Assembly: GCA_964614855.1 (NCBI GenBank)
Contig: CAZTMX010000087.1
Span: forward strand, 1 to 11,403
DNA length: 11,403 nt
DNA from: CAWJHE01 sp964614855
GTDB lineage: Bacteria > Chloroflexota > Anaerolineae > Anaerolineales > UBA4823
Reading direction: 5' to 3'
Part shown: one piece after another, positions 1 to 5,619 of the stretch
Layout: each line of letters opens with the position of its first letter
Numbering within the stretch: the stretch's first letter is position 1
Program-made: the position numbers and the translations under genes
Notes under the pieces: generated by a model
Database searches by the model: none
Told to the model about the DNA's origin: nothing
The model's input: only the letters and a program-made list of their open reading frames with translations

Positions 1-674
1 GGGTCCTGTTAGGCGTCCTGGGGTGCGTGTATTTGCTGCGGAAAAATAAAAACCTGGCAGTGGGGTTGCTTTTGATCTTCGCGGCGAATGCGGTGTTTTT
101 CATCAACTACCGGGTGATTGATAAAGACACCATGTTCTTACCCTCTTTCCTGGTTTTTACCATATTCCTGGCATACGGTGTGCTGCAATTGATCCAGTTG
201 ATTGAAACGCAGGTTGAGAACAAGCAGCTTCTGCCAGTCTTCGGATCGCTATCGATTGCCTTTTTCAGCCTGATCCCGCTCAGCGCTCTTGCCTTAAACT
301 GGCAGTGGGTGGATATGCACAAGATGGATGGTCCGCAGGAATTTGCACGCAAGGTCTTTTTGAATATCCCACAAGGCTCGATGGTCTTTGCAGATTGGTC
401 ATCGGCGGTTGTTTTGGAATATTTCCAGGTGGTTCAGGGTGAACGACCCGATTTGCTGATTTACAACCGCTCCCGCGTGGGGGCAGCACAATATTATTTC
501 AACTGGCTCAAGGGCTTATCCTATCAAGAGAACAATGCGTTGATCTTACAGCATGAAATGAATGAGATAGATAAACAAAGCCGGCAAGTATACCTTGTGG
601 AATACGAGCCGGCATTTGAAACCGCCTACAGATTTATCCCTGAAGGAGATTACTTCAGGTTGGCGCCGAAATAG
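1..674 (+). CDS. C-terminal part of a DUF2723/PMT-like membrane protein (5' end outside window)
   Basis: The frame is open from the first bases of the window, with no stop before the first possible start (GTG at 27), so this is the 3' end of a longer gene; about 223 residues are visible. Three hydrophobic segments are seen, at about residues 18-36, 45-66 and 78-98 counted from base 3. A soluble tail of about 120 residues follows. The short motif D-K-D-T-M-F-L-P between the first two segments, and the tail pattern with VFADW, then VLEYFQVVQGERPDLL and YNRSR, resemble the C-terminal region of DUF2723 proteins. These are large polytopic proteins related to protein O-mannosyltransferase-type glycosyltransferases. 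The catalytic N-terminal half is not in the window, so activity and sugar donor cannot be judged. It ends with TAG, 19 bp from the end of the convergent MerR gene. The family assignment is from memory of the pattern; the membrane topology is read from the sequence. Confidence 0.65.
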   Translation, partial: VLLGVLGCVYLLRKNKNLAVGLLLIFAANAVFFINYRVIDKDTMFLPSFLVFTIFLAYGVLQLIQLIETQVENKQLLPVFGSLSIAFFSLIPLSALALNWQWVDMHKMDGPQEFARKVFLNIPQGSMVFADWSSAVVLEYFQVVQGERPDLLIYNRSRVGAAQYYFNWLKGLSYQENNALILQHEMNEIDKQSRQVYLVEYEPAFETAYRFIPEGDYFRLAPK

Positions 675-693
675 CTAGAAACCGGGTGGCGGC

Positions 694-1530
694 TTAGGAA
701 ATCTTTTCTACCGGGAACTGGATTTCGGTCACCGTGTTTTGATCCGATTGGCTGGCGCCTGCGCTGCTTTGATCGGCTTCCCGGATATACACCTCCCTGG
801 CTGGCCCGCAAATGCGGTAGCCGTTAGCATCCAGCCACTTCATCAAAGCCTGGTAAGCGTCATCGATTGTGGTGAATGGCCCGTGATGGATCGTACTGGC
901 CATGGTTGCGACTGCTGGCAGCGTGGTGCACTTCACACGTGCTGTATCGAGAAACGGCGCTGAGACTGGCTCGCAGACCTCCAGGTCCCAATCGCGTTCC
1001 TTGTATTCTTCATCATAATAGACGGTCAGGCACGGATCACCGCTGGTGCGTATGTGCTGCTGCCCGAGGAACTTGCCTAATTCTCTCCAAAGCCTGCCTT
1101 GTTCTGGCGGGGTGGTGACGATATCGCGCAAGGAAGCGACCTGGATCGTATCCACCTTTTTGATGATTACAACGTATTCACTCACATTATCCTCCTGTTC
1201 GATTTGTCTCAGCCATATCTCAACACGCTCCAGGCGCTCTGCTTCTACTTTAACCTTCTGCCGGATCTCCGCCTGGCGCAGCTTGAGCATCCCGCGCATT
1301 TCTTCAGCGCTCAGTTGATCGCTGAGAAGCCTGTGGATCTCCTCGAGTGAGAACCCCAGGTCTTTAAGTGCCAGGATACGGTAGAGCTGTAAAAGCTGGT
1401 CGTATTCGTAATACCGGTAGCTGGTGAAAGGATCGACCTTCACCGGTTTGAGCAGGTCCATCTCGTCGTAAAAGCGTAATGTCTTTACTGAGACACGGCT
1501 GAGTTTAGAAAAGTCACCGATGCGCATCAT
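694..1530 (-). CDS. MerR-family transcriptional regulator with GyrI-like effector-binding domain
   Basis: A 278-residue regulator in the BmrR/TipA style. Residues 2-70 form the MerR winged helix: RIGDFSKLSRVSVKTLRFYD, then the wing around SYRYYEYDQL, then LKDLGFSLEEIHRLL. Residues 75-113 are charged and helical, as expected of the dimerising coiled coil. Residues 118-278 fit a GyrI-like small-molecule binding domain, with HHGPFTTIDDAYQALMKWL, GPAREVY and the family-typical end VTEIQFPVEK. A Ser/Gln-rich loop (about 254-265) precedes that last strand. The first possible start lies 27 bp upstream at 1557, inside the promoter. I chose the ATG at 1530 because GGAGG (1541-1537) sits 6 bp before it; the adjacent ATG at 1527 is also possible. 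The gene lies 168 bp after acs on the same strand but has its own promoter. The effector is unknown, and no efflux gene is adjacent, so its targets may be elsewhere or only itself. Confidence 0.92.
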   Translation of the reverse strand: MMRIGDFSKLSRVSVKTLRFYDEMDLLKPVKVDPFTSYRYYEYDQLLQLYRILALKDLGFSLEEIHRLLSDQLSAEEMRGMLKLRQAEIRQKVKVEAERLERVEIWLRQIEQEDNVSEYVVIIKKVDTIQVASLRDIVTTPPEQGRLWRELGKFLGQQHIRTSGDPCLTVYYDEEYKERDWDLEVCEPVSAPFLDTARVKCTTLPAVATMASTIHHGPFTTIDDAYQALMKWLDANGYRICGPAREVYIREADQSSAGASQSDQNTVTEIQFPVEKIS

Positions 1531-1548
1531 TGGAAGCCTCCAGGCACA

Positions 1549-1579
1549 TTTATACACCCTCCAGCGGCAGGAGAGTCAA
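1549..1579 (-). promoter_or_regulatory. MerR-type promoter and operator with 19-bp spacer
   Basis: Read on the minus strand, TTGACT (1579-1574) is followed after exactly 19 bp by TATAAA (1554-1549). A 19-20 bp spacer, longer than the usual 17, is the hallmark of promoters activated by MerR-family proteins, which distort the DNA to realign the two boxes. The spacer contains an imperfect inverted repeat, ACTCTCC (1576-1570) and GGAGGGT (1562-1556), with 6 of 7 positions matching and 7 bp between, centred where a MerR dimer would sit. The predicted start site near 1542 leaves a leader of only about 12 nt carrying GGAGG. The likely reading is autoregulation of the MerR gene. Confidence 0.75.
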
Positions 1580-1698
1580 GAGGTTGCGCGATGAAATACC
1601 CCATCTTTTCTTTTTAGGGAATCACCACTCGCCGTTTTGCCAGACCTGCAATGTGCAATTCGCTTATCTGGGTTTGGAAATTACCCGTCTGGTGGGCC

Positions 1699-3606
1699 TT
1701 ATTCTTCCAACGTGCTGATATCGCCCTCGGGCAGGCCCAGAGCGCGGGCGCGCAGCAGCCGGCGCATGATCTTGCCGGAGCGGGTCTTAGGCAGGCTGTC
1801 CACAAAGGTGATCGTCTCCGGCTTGGCAATCGGCCCCATCTCGTGCGCCACATGTTCGCGCAGGGTTTCCACCAGGTGTTCGTCCTTCTCCACTCCGGTG
1901 CGCAGCATGACATAAGCATGGATGGCGTTACCTTTTAGCTCGTGTGGCAGACCAATGGCTGCGGCTTCTGCTACCGAGGGGTGGCTGACCAGCGAGCTTT
2001 CCACCTCCGCCGTGCCCAACCGGTAACCGCTGACCTTGATCACATCGTCCATACGCCCGATGATCCACAAGTAGCCGTCTTTATCCTTGCGCGCTGAGTC
2101 ACCCGTCTGGTACATGTCGCCGAACTTGGCGTAATACTGCTTCTCGAAGCGCTCCGGGTCGCGGTAGATGGTGCGCAGCATCCCCGGCCAGGGTTTCTTG
2201 ATCACCAGGTAGCCTTCTTCGCCGTGCTCGGTGGGTTTGCCGTGCTCGTCCACCACATCCGCCTCGATGCCGAAGAAGGGCCGGGTGGCAGAGCCGGGTT
2301 TGAGCGGTGTGTGCGGGGTGGGGGTGATCATAAACCCGCCGGTTTCGGTCTGCCACCAGGTGTCCATAATCGGGCAGCTGCCTTTGCCGATCACGTTGTA
2401 AAACCACTTCCAGGCTTCGGGGTTGATCGGCTCGCCCACGCTGCCCAGCAGGCGCAGGCTGCTCAGATCGTGGCGGTTGGCCCAGGCGTCGCCAAAGCGC
2501 ATCAGCCCGCGGATGGCGGTGGGGGCGGTGTACAGGATGCTGATGCCGTAATTCTCGACCATGCGCCACCAGCGGTTGGGGTAGGGGTGGTTGGGCGCGC
2601 CTTCGTACATAAAGCTGGTTGCGCCGTTGAGCAGCGGGCCGTACACGATGTAGCTGTGCCCGGTGATCCAGCCGGGGTCGGCGGCGCACCAGTAGCGGTC
2701 TTCATCGGTGATATCGAAGACATATTTCAGCGTGGTGTACGTGTGCACCATATAGCCGCCGTGGGTGTGCAAAATGCCCTTAGGGCGCCCGGTGGTGCCG
2801 GATGTGTACAGGATGAACAGTGGGTCTTCCGCATCCATCACCTCGGTGGCGCAGGTGGAAGAGGCGATGGGCAGCCCCACCAGGTCGTTGTACCAGTAAT
2901 CGCGCCCGGGTTCCATATACACACCCTGCCCGGTGCGTTTGACCACGATGCAGCTTTCGATGGTAGGTTGGCGTGCGATGGCTTCGTCGGCGATGTCTTT
3001 CAGCGGTACGATCTTGCCGCGGTGCCAGCCGCCGTCGGCGGTGATCAGCACCCGGCTTTGGGCGTCTTCGATACGCTCGGCCAGGCTTTCGACGCTGAAA
3101 CCGCCGTAGACCACGCTGTGCGGTGCGCCGATCTTGGCGCAGGCCAGCATAGCGATTACCTGTTCGGGGATGCGCGGCAGGTAGATGGTGACGATATCGC
3201 CCTTTTTCACACCCATGCTGCGTAGCACATTGGCGAATTTGCACACCTCGCGGTTGAGCGAGAAATAGGAGAAAGTGCGCACATCGCCCGGCTCGCCTTC
3301 CCAGATCAGCGCCAACTTGTTTTTACGAAAGGTATGCAGGTGCCTATCCAGGGCGTTGTGGATGATGTTGGTTTTGCCGCCCACGAACCATTTGAAGAAG
3401 GGCGGGTTGCTGTCGTCCAGCACCTTCTCCCAGGGCTGGCGCCATTCCAGCTCGGCGGCGCGCTCGGCCCAAAAACCGAGCGGGTCTTTGATCGAGCGTT
3501 GGTACTGGCTCTCGTACTCTTGCTTGCTGATCTGGGTACTCAGGTTGGGCGAGGGAAAAAACAAATCACCGTTCCCCGGCGTCTGGTTGGCGCTTGGCTG
3601 GTTCAT
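1699..3606 (-). CDS. acs: Acetyl-CoA synthetase (AMP-forming)
   Basis: A 635-residue enzyme that activates acetate with ATP and CoA to give acetyl-CoA, AMP and diphosphate in the cytoplasm (EC 6.2.1.1). It has the family's usual length and all core motifs. The N-terminal acetyl-CoA synthetase domain covers about residues 30-85. The ATP-binding loop YTSGTTGRPKG is at 267-277, WWQTETGG at 417-424, and the adenylate-binding TGD at 501-503. The hinge region GRMDDVIKVSGYRLGTAEVE is at 517-536, and PKTRSGKIMRR near the C terminus. Lys612 in that last motif is the residue acetylated in regulated bacterial Acs. The tryptophan in the WWQTETG motif restricts the acyl pocket, which favours acetate over longer acids. 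The ATG at 3606 follows AAGGAGG (3619-3613) by 6 bp. It is divergent from ppgK and has a strong promoter of its own. No PatZ-like acetylase or CobB-like deacetylase lies in the window. Confidence 0.97.
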   Translation of the reverse strand: MNQPSANQTPGNGDLFFPSPNLSTQISKQEYESQYQRSIKDPLGFWAERAAELEWRQPWEKVLDDSNPPFFKWFVGGKTNIIHNALDRHLHTFRKNKLALIWEGEPGDVRTFSYFSLNREVCKFANVLRSMGVKKGDIVTIYLPRIPEQVIAMLACAKIGAPHSVVYGGFSVESLAERIEDAQSRVLITADGGWHRGKIVPLKDIADEAIARQPTIESCIVVKRTGQGVYMEPGRDYWYNDLVGLPIASSTCATEVMDAEDPLFILYTSGTTGRPKGILHTHGGYMVHTYTTLKYVFDITDEDRYWCAADPGWITGHSYIVYGPLLNGATSFMYEGAPNHPYPNRWWRMVENYGISILYTAPTAIRGLMRFGDAWANRHDLSSLRLLGSVGEPINPEAWKWFYNVIGKGSCPIMDTWWQTETGGFMITPTPHTPLKPGSATRPFFGIEADVVDEHGKPTEHGEEGYLVIKKPWPGMLRTIYRDPERFEKQYYAKFGDMYQTGDSARKDKDGYLWIIGRMDDVIKVSGYRLGTAEVESSLVSHPSVAEAAAIGLPHELKGNAIHAYVMLRTGVEKDEHLVETLREHVAHEMGPIAKPETITFVDSLPKTRSGKIMRRLLRARALGLPEGDISTLEE

Positions 3607-3690
3607 GGGGGTCCTCCTTCTGGCTGTTCAATTGTGAAAACGGAAACAAATACGGGATATTGGGTTGAAAATGTCGTCTTTGGAGCTCGC

Positions 3691-3755
3691 TTAGATTTTA
3701 CGAGGCAAGGGGGTTCTTGTCAACCGGGGATTTCATATTTGGAAATCTAAGATTT
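3691..3755. repeat. Nested palindromes in the acs/ppgK divergent control region
   Basis: Three overlapping symmetric elements are present. TTAGATTT at 3691-3698 has its exact reverse complement AAATCTAA at 3743-3750. The second copy is also part of AAATC-TAA-GATTT (3743-3755), a palindrome with perfect 5-bp arms. GATTTC (3729-3734) and GAAATC (3742-3747) form another inverted repeat with a 7-bp spacer. The left copy overlaps the acs -10 box. The centres of the two 8-bp copies are 52 bp apart, close to five turns of DNA. This is plausible as an operator region, but no bound protein is identified. Confidence 0.45.
3695..3723 (-). promoter_or_regulatory. acs promoter, near-consensus sigma-70 type
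   Basis: On the minus strand a perfect TTGACA (3723-3718) is followed after 17 bp by TAAAAT (3700-3695), five of six matches to the -10 consensus. The predicted start site is near 3688, giving a leader of about 80 nt before the acs ATG at 3606. The -10 box overlaps one copy of an 8-bp sequence that recurs inverted upstream (3743-3750), so a repressor or looping protein could act here. Confidence 0.75.
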
Positions 3756-3840
3756 TTCATACCCAACATCTGCTAGGGACGCCCAGCTAAGATCCGAGAG
3801 AATAAAACATTTTGATAGGAATAATTAATTCCTTCACGAG

Positions 3841-3849
3841 TGTTATACT
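3841..3849 (+). promoter_or_regulatory. Extended -10 promoter for ppgK
   Basis: TG at 3841-3842, one base, then TATACT at 3844-3849 gives the TGnTATACT form of an extended -10 element, which needs no good -35 box. None is seen at the right distance: TTGATA at 3812-3817 is 26 bp away, too far. The predicted start is near 3856. The leader then contains GGGG (3860-3863) and CCCC (3870-3873), which could form a short hairpin, before the ribosome site AGGAGG at 3893-3898. Confidence 0.5.
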
Positions 3850-3903
3850 TGATTACGATGGGGTGACATCCCCTCATTCTTATCGCACTTTCAGGAGGCT
3901 CCC

Positions 3904-4686
3904 ATGCATGTTCTCGGCATCGATATCGGCGGATCGGGGATCAAGGGCGCGCCGGTGGATACGCTCACCGGGGCTTTGTTGGCGCCGCGCCTGCGCATTC
4001 CCACACCGGATCCTTCGAAACCGCAAAAGATCGCCCAGGTGATCCTGGAGCTGGCGCAGAAGTTCGATTGGAAGGGGCCGGTGGGCTGCGGGTTTCCGGC
4101 AGCCATGCGCCAGGGTACGGCACTGACAGCAGCCAATATCCACAAGAAATGGCTGGGTGCAGACGCTGAAAGCCTGTTTTCCAAGACCACGGGTCTGCCT
4201 GTGCGTGTTGTCAACGACGCTGATGCGGCCGGACTGGCGGAGATGACCTTTGGGGCTGGGCGCGGCCAGAACGGGGTGGTGGTGATCGTCACCATCGGCA
4301 CCGGCCTGGGCACTGCGGTCTTCACTGGCGGCAAATTGCTGCCCAATACCGAGCTGGGGCACATTGAGATGAACGGCAAGGACGCCGAGCAACAGGCTTC
4401 GGATGCGGCGCGCAAACGCGATAAGCTGAGCTGGAAACGCTGGGGCGCCCGCTTCAACCAATACCTGGGCAGGCTGGAGTACTTGCTGTGGCCGGATCTG
4501 ATTATCCTGGGGGGTGGGGTGAGCAAGGAGTTTGGGAAGTTCATTCCTTATCTGACGGTTGGCTGCCCGGTGGTGCCGGCGCAGATGTTGAACGAAGCCG
4601 GGATTGTGGGCGCCGCACTGGCAGGTGTGCCGGAAAAAAGCCGCCGTGTGCGCAAGTCTGAAAAAAAATCTTCCGGAACCGCCTGA
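3904..4686 (+). CDS. ppgK: Polyphosphate glucokinase (ROK family)
   Basis: A 260-residue sugar kinase of the ROK fold, best matched to polyphosphate-glucose phosphotransferase (EC 2.7.1.63), which uses inorganic polyphosphate, often as well as ATP, to make glucose 6-phosphate. Visible motifs are the phosphate loop DIGGSGIKG (7-15), the catalytic base Asp105 in VVNDADAAG, the second phosphate loop TIGTGLGTA (130-138), and ELGHIEM (150-156). The zinc-binding cysteine motif of ordinary ROK glucokinases and repressors is absent, and there is no helix-turn-helix. The stretch RWGARFNQYLGRLEYLLWPD followed by LIILGGGVSK is characteristic of the polyphosphate-using branch. The ATG at 3904 has AGGAGG 5 bp upstream. 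The last 18 or so residues are basic (RRVRKSEKK). After the TGA stop the same frame continues as an alanine-rich sequence, described separately. Whether polyphosphate is really the donor must be inferred from the family. Confidence 0.88.
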   Translation: MHVLGIDIGGSGIKGAPVDTLTGALLAPRLRIPTPDPSKPQKIAQVILELAQKFDWKGPVGCGFPAAMRQGTALTAANIHKKWLGADAESLFSKTTGLPVRVVNDADAAGLAEMTFGAGRGQNGVVVIVTIGTGLGTAVFTGGKLLPNTELGHIEMNGKDAEQQASDAARKRDKLSWKRWGARFNQYLGRLEYLLWPDLIILGGGVSKEFGKFIPYLTVGCPVVPAQMLNEAGIVGAALAGVPEKSRRVRKSEKKSSGTA

Positions 4687-4692
4687 ATCAAA

Positions 4693-4718
4693 GCTTGAGC
4701 TGAAGCTTTAGCTCAAGC
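4693..4718 (+). terminator. Hairpin just after ppgK, possible weak terminator
   Basis: GCTTGAGCT (4693-4701) and AGCTCAAGC (4710-4718) are perfect 9-bp arms with an 8-base loop, starting 6 bp after the ppgK stop codon. No run of T follows on the plus strand, so it may protect the 3' end of the mRNA or pause polymerase rather than act as a full intrinsic terminator. Confidence 0.4.
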
Positions 4719-4740
4719 ACCTGTAAGTGCAAATAAAACG

Positions 4741-4788
4741 GCTCCAGCAATTGCTGGAGCATTTGCTGGAGCATTTGCTGGAGCATTC
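4741..4788 (+). repeat. 12-bp tandem repeats beginning with a perfect 20-bp palindrome
   Basis: Four 12-bp units start at 4741, 4753, 4765 and 4777. The second and third are identical (GCTGGAGCATTT) and the fourth differs in its last base. The first unit is GCTCCAGCAATT; together with the next 8 bases it makes a perfect 20-bp palindrome at 4741-4760 with arms GCTCCAGCAA and TTGCTGGAGC. Degenerate units (GCTGCAGCCGTC, ACTGCCGCAGCC) continue to about 4812. Each core, TGCTGGAGCA, is itself a small hairpin. Confidence 0.75.
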
Positions 4789-4830
4789 GCTGCAGCCGTC
4801 ACTGCCGCAGCCCTTGCTGAAGCTTTTGCT

Positions 4831-4881
4831 TTAAACAAAAATTGCGCTCTTGCTGCTGCCACACAGCGGGTTGCGCAATTT
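4831..4881 (-). terminator. Probable intrinsic terminator of the sulfotransferase-tsaC operon
   Basis: On the minus strand AAATTGCGC (4881-4873) pairs perfectly with GCGCAATTT (4847-4839). The 25-base loop contains a smaller GCTG/CAGC hairpin. The second arm runs directly into TTTTTGTTT on that strand (about 4841-4833), a fair U-tract. It lies about 120 bp after the tsaC stop. The long loop lowers confidence. On the plus strand only three T follow the stem, so termination of ppgK here would be weak. Confidence 0.45.
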
Positions 4882-4910
4882 CTGTGAGTGAGGAGAATGC
4901 TATCTATAGT

Positions 4911-4935
4911 ATATTGTTTTTCATAAAAACAATAT
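4911..4935. repeat. Perfect AT-rich inverted repeat, 11-bp arms and 3-base loop
   Basis: ATATTGTTTTT (4911-4921) and AAAAACAATAT (4925-4935) are exact reverse complements with the loop CAT. The stem is nearly all A-T, so it is less typical of an intrinsic terminator, although each strand offers a T-run in one arm. Other possibilities are a protein-binding site or a remnant of a small mobile repeat. Confidence 0.6.
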
Positions 4936-5001
4936 GAAGCGTAACTGAATGCTGTATTAGAAATATATTTAGGAATTAATTTAGAAATACCGCCGGGGCG
5001 C

Positions 5002-5619
5002 TCAGGTCAACGCTTCGGCGATTTGCTTTGCGCTGACCGGCCCGGCACGCAGGATAACGACGGGTTCGACGGTGCAGTCGACTACAGTGGATGAAGTGCC
5101 ACCGGGGGTCTTTCCACCGTCAAGGATCAAAGGGATCAGCGCACCGATCTGTTCGTACACTTCCGACGCGCTGACCGCGCTGGGTGCGCCGGACAGGTTG
5201 GCCGAGGTGACCGCCAGCGGTCCGCAGCGCCGCAGCAGCGCCAACGTTTGCGGGTGATCGGGCATGCGCACGCCCACGGTGGGCAGCGGGGAGAGATTGG
5301 CGGGTAGATCCGGACTGGCTGCCACCACCAACGTAAGCGCACCCGGCCAGAATACCTCGGCCAGGCGCCGTGCGCTGGGGCTCATCCCGTTGGTGATGCG
5401 CTCCAGGTCGGCCGGGTCGCCCACCAACACGGCGATGGCTTTTGTCTTCTCGCGACCCTTGATGTCGTACAGTCTTTCGATCGCCCCCTTATCCGAAAGC
5501 AGCGCGCCGACGCCGTAAACGGTGTCCGTAGGAAATGCCACCGGCAGCCCCAGGAGCAGCAGTTTGTGTGCCAGCTCCAGGCTGGCGGGGTCATCAGCAG
5601 GCAGGATTTGTGCTGGCAT
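5002..5619 (-). CDS. tsaC: Threonylcarbamoyl-AMP synthase, Sua5/YciO/YrdC family
   Basis: A 205-residue single-domain YrdC-type protein. It condenses threonine, bicarbonate and ATP to threonylcarbamoyl-AMP, the donor for the t6A modification at position 37 of ANN-decoding tRNAs (EC 2.7.7.87). Family motifs are seen in order: AFPTDTVYGVGAL (28-40), YDIKGREKTKAIAVLV (51-66), WPGALTLV (91-98), VGVRMPDH (115-122), TSANLSG (138-144) and SSTVVD (176-181). The C-terminal Sua5 domain of longer homologues is absent. A longer frame reaches 5712, but the first 31 residues there do not look like the family. The ATG at 5619, giving MPAQILPADDP, matches where homologues begin. Its ribosome site is weak. 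It overlaps the end of the aminotransferase gene by 26 bp, which suggests translational coupling. It is the last gene of a three-gene minus-strand operon. Confidence 0.9.
   Translation of the reverse strand: MPAQILPADDPASLELAHKLLLLGLPVAFPTDTVYGVGALLSDKGAIERLYDIKGREKTKAIAVLVGDPADLERITNGMSPSARRLAEVFWPGALTLVVAASPDLPANLSPLPTVGVRMPDHPQTLALLRRCGPLAVTSANLSGAPSAVSASEVYEQIGALIPLILDGGKTPGGTSSTVVDCTVEPVVILRAGPVSAKQIAEALT

Larger units (their letters stand above)
4699..4887 (+). pseudogene. Alanine-rich open frame in phase with ppgK, possible lost C-terminal tail
   Basis: After the ppgK TGA (4684-4686) the same frame reads three codons, a second TGA (4696-4698), and then 62 sense codons up to TGA at 4885-4887. 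The product would be very rich in alanine, with repeats of Ala-Gly-Ala-Phe, then an AAAVTAAALAEAFAL segment. There is no ATG, GTG or TTG at its beginning and no ribosome site, so it cannot be an independent gene. It may be a former C-terminal extension of PpgK cut off by stop codons. Against this, its codons end mostly in T or A (GCT, GCA), unlike ppgK. Repeats of GCT/AGC also leave the opposite strand open (a minus frame with Asn-Ala-Pro-Ala repeats). A non-coding repeat that is open by chance is equally possible. Confidence 0.3.
4687..5001. other. Structured low-GC intergenic region between convergent ppgK and tsaC
   Basis: No gene with a start codon and ribosome site could be supported in these 315 bp. 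The region contains, in order: a 9-bp-stem hairpin, an alanine-rich open frame with 12-bp tandem repeats and a 20-bp palindrome, a probable minus-strand terminator, a perfect AT-rich palindrome, and about 65 bp of plain AT-rich sequence. Its base composition is clearly more AT-rich than the flanking genes, especially after 4885. Since both neighbours point into it, transcription should end here from both sides. Confidence 0.7.

Noticed and set aside
676..710. TAGAAA...TTTCTA inverted repeat between the first gene and the MerR gene as a terminator
   Set aside because: The stem is only 6 A/T-rich base pairs with a 23-base loop and no adequate T-tract.
1531..1557. Upstream start of the MerR gene at 1557
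   Set aside because: That start lies inside the promoter spacer, lacks a ribosome site and adds nine residues not typical of MerR proteins.
2099..2689. Arg/Pro/His-rich frame on the minus strand inside acs
   Set aside because: It is a frame-shifted reading of acs with the composition expected from a GC-rich gene read out of frame.
2224..3225. 333-codon open frame on the plus strand opposite acs
   Set aside because: It is the antisense shadow of a GC-rich, fully motif-bearing acs gene; its product is Gly/Ala/Val/His-rich with no recognisable family.
3633..3648. Possible CRP-like site (TGTGA) in the acs leader
   Set aside because: Only one half-site is present and the other half (AAACA) does not match; it also lies downstream of the predicted start.
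3880..4544. Two long minus-strand frames opposite ppgK
   Set aside because: ppgK on the plus strand has all kinase motifs and a good ribosome site; the antisense products resemble nothing known.
4741..4812. CRISPR array
   Set aside because: The units are 12 bp and contiguous with no unique spacers, so this is a simple tandem repeat.
4897..4926. Mini-frame of nine codons after AGGAG in the convergent intergenic region
   Set aside because: The GGAG is only one or two bases from the ATG, the product is nine residues long and ends within the AT-rich palindrome.
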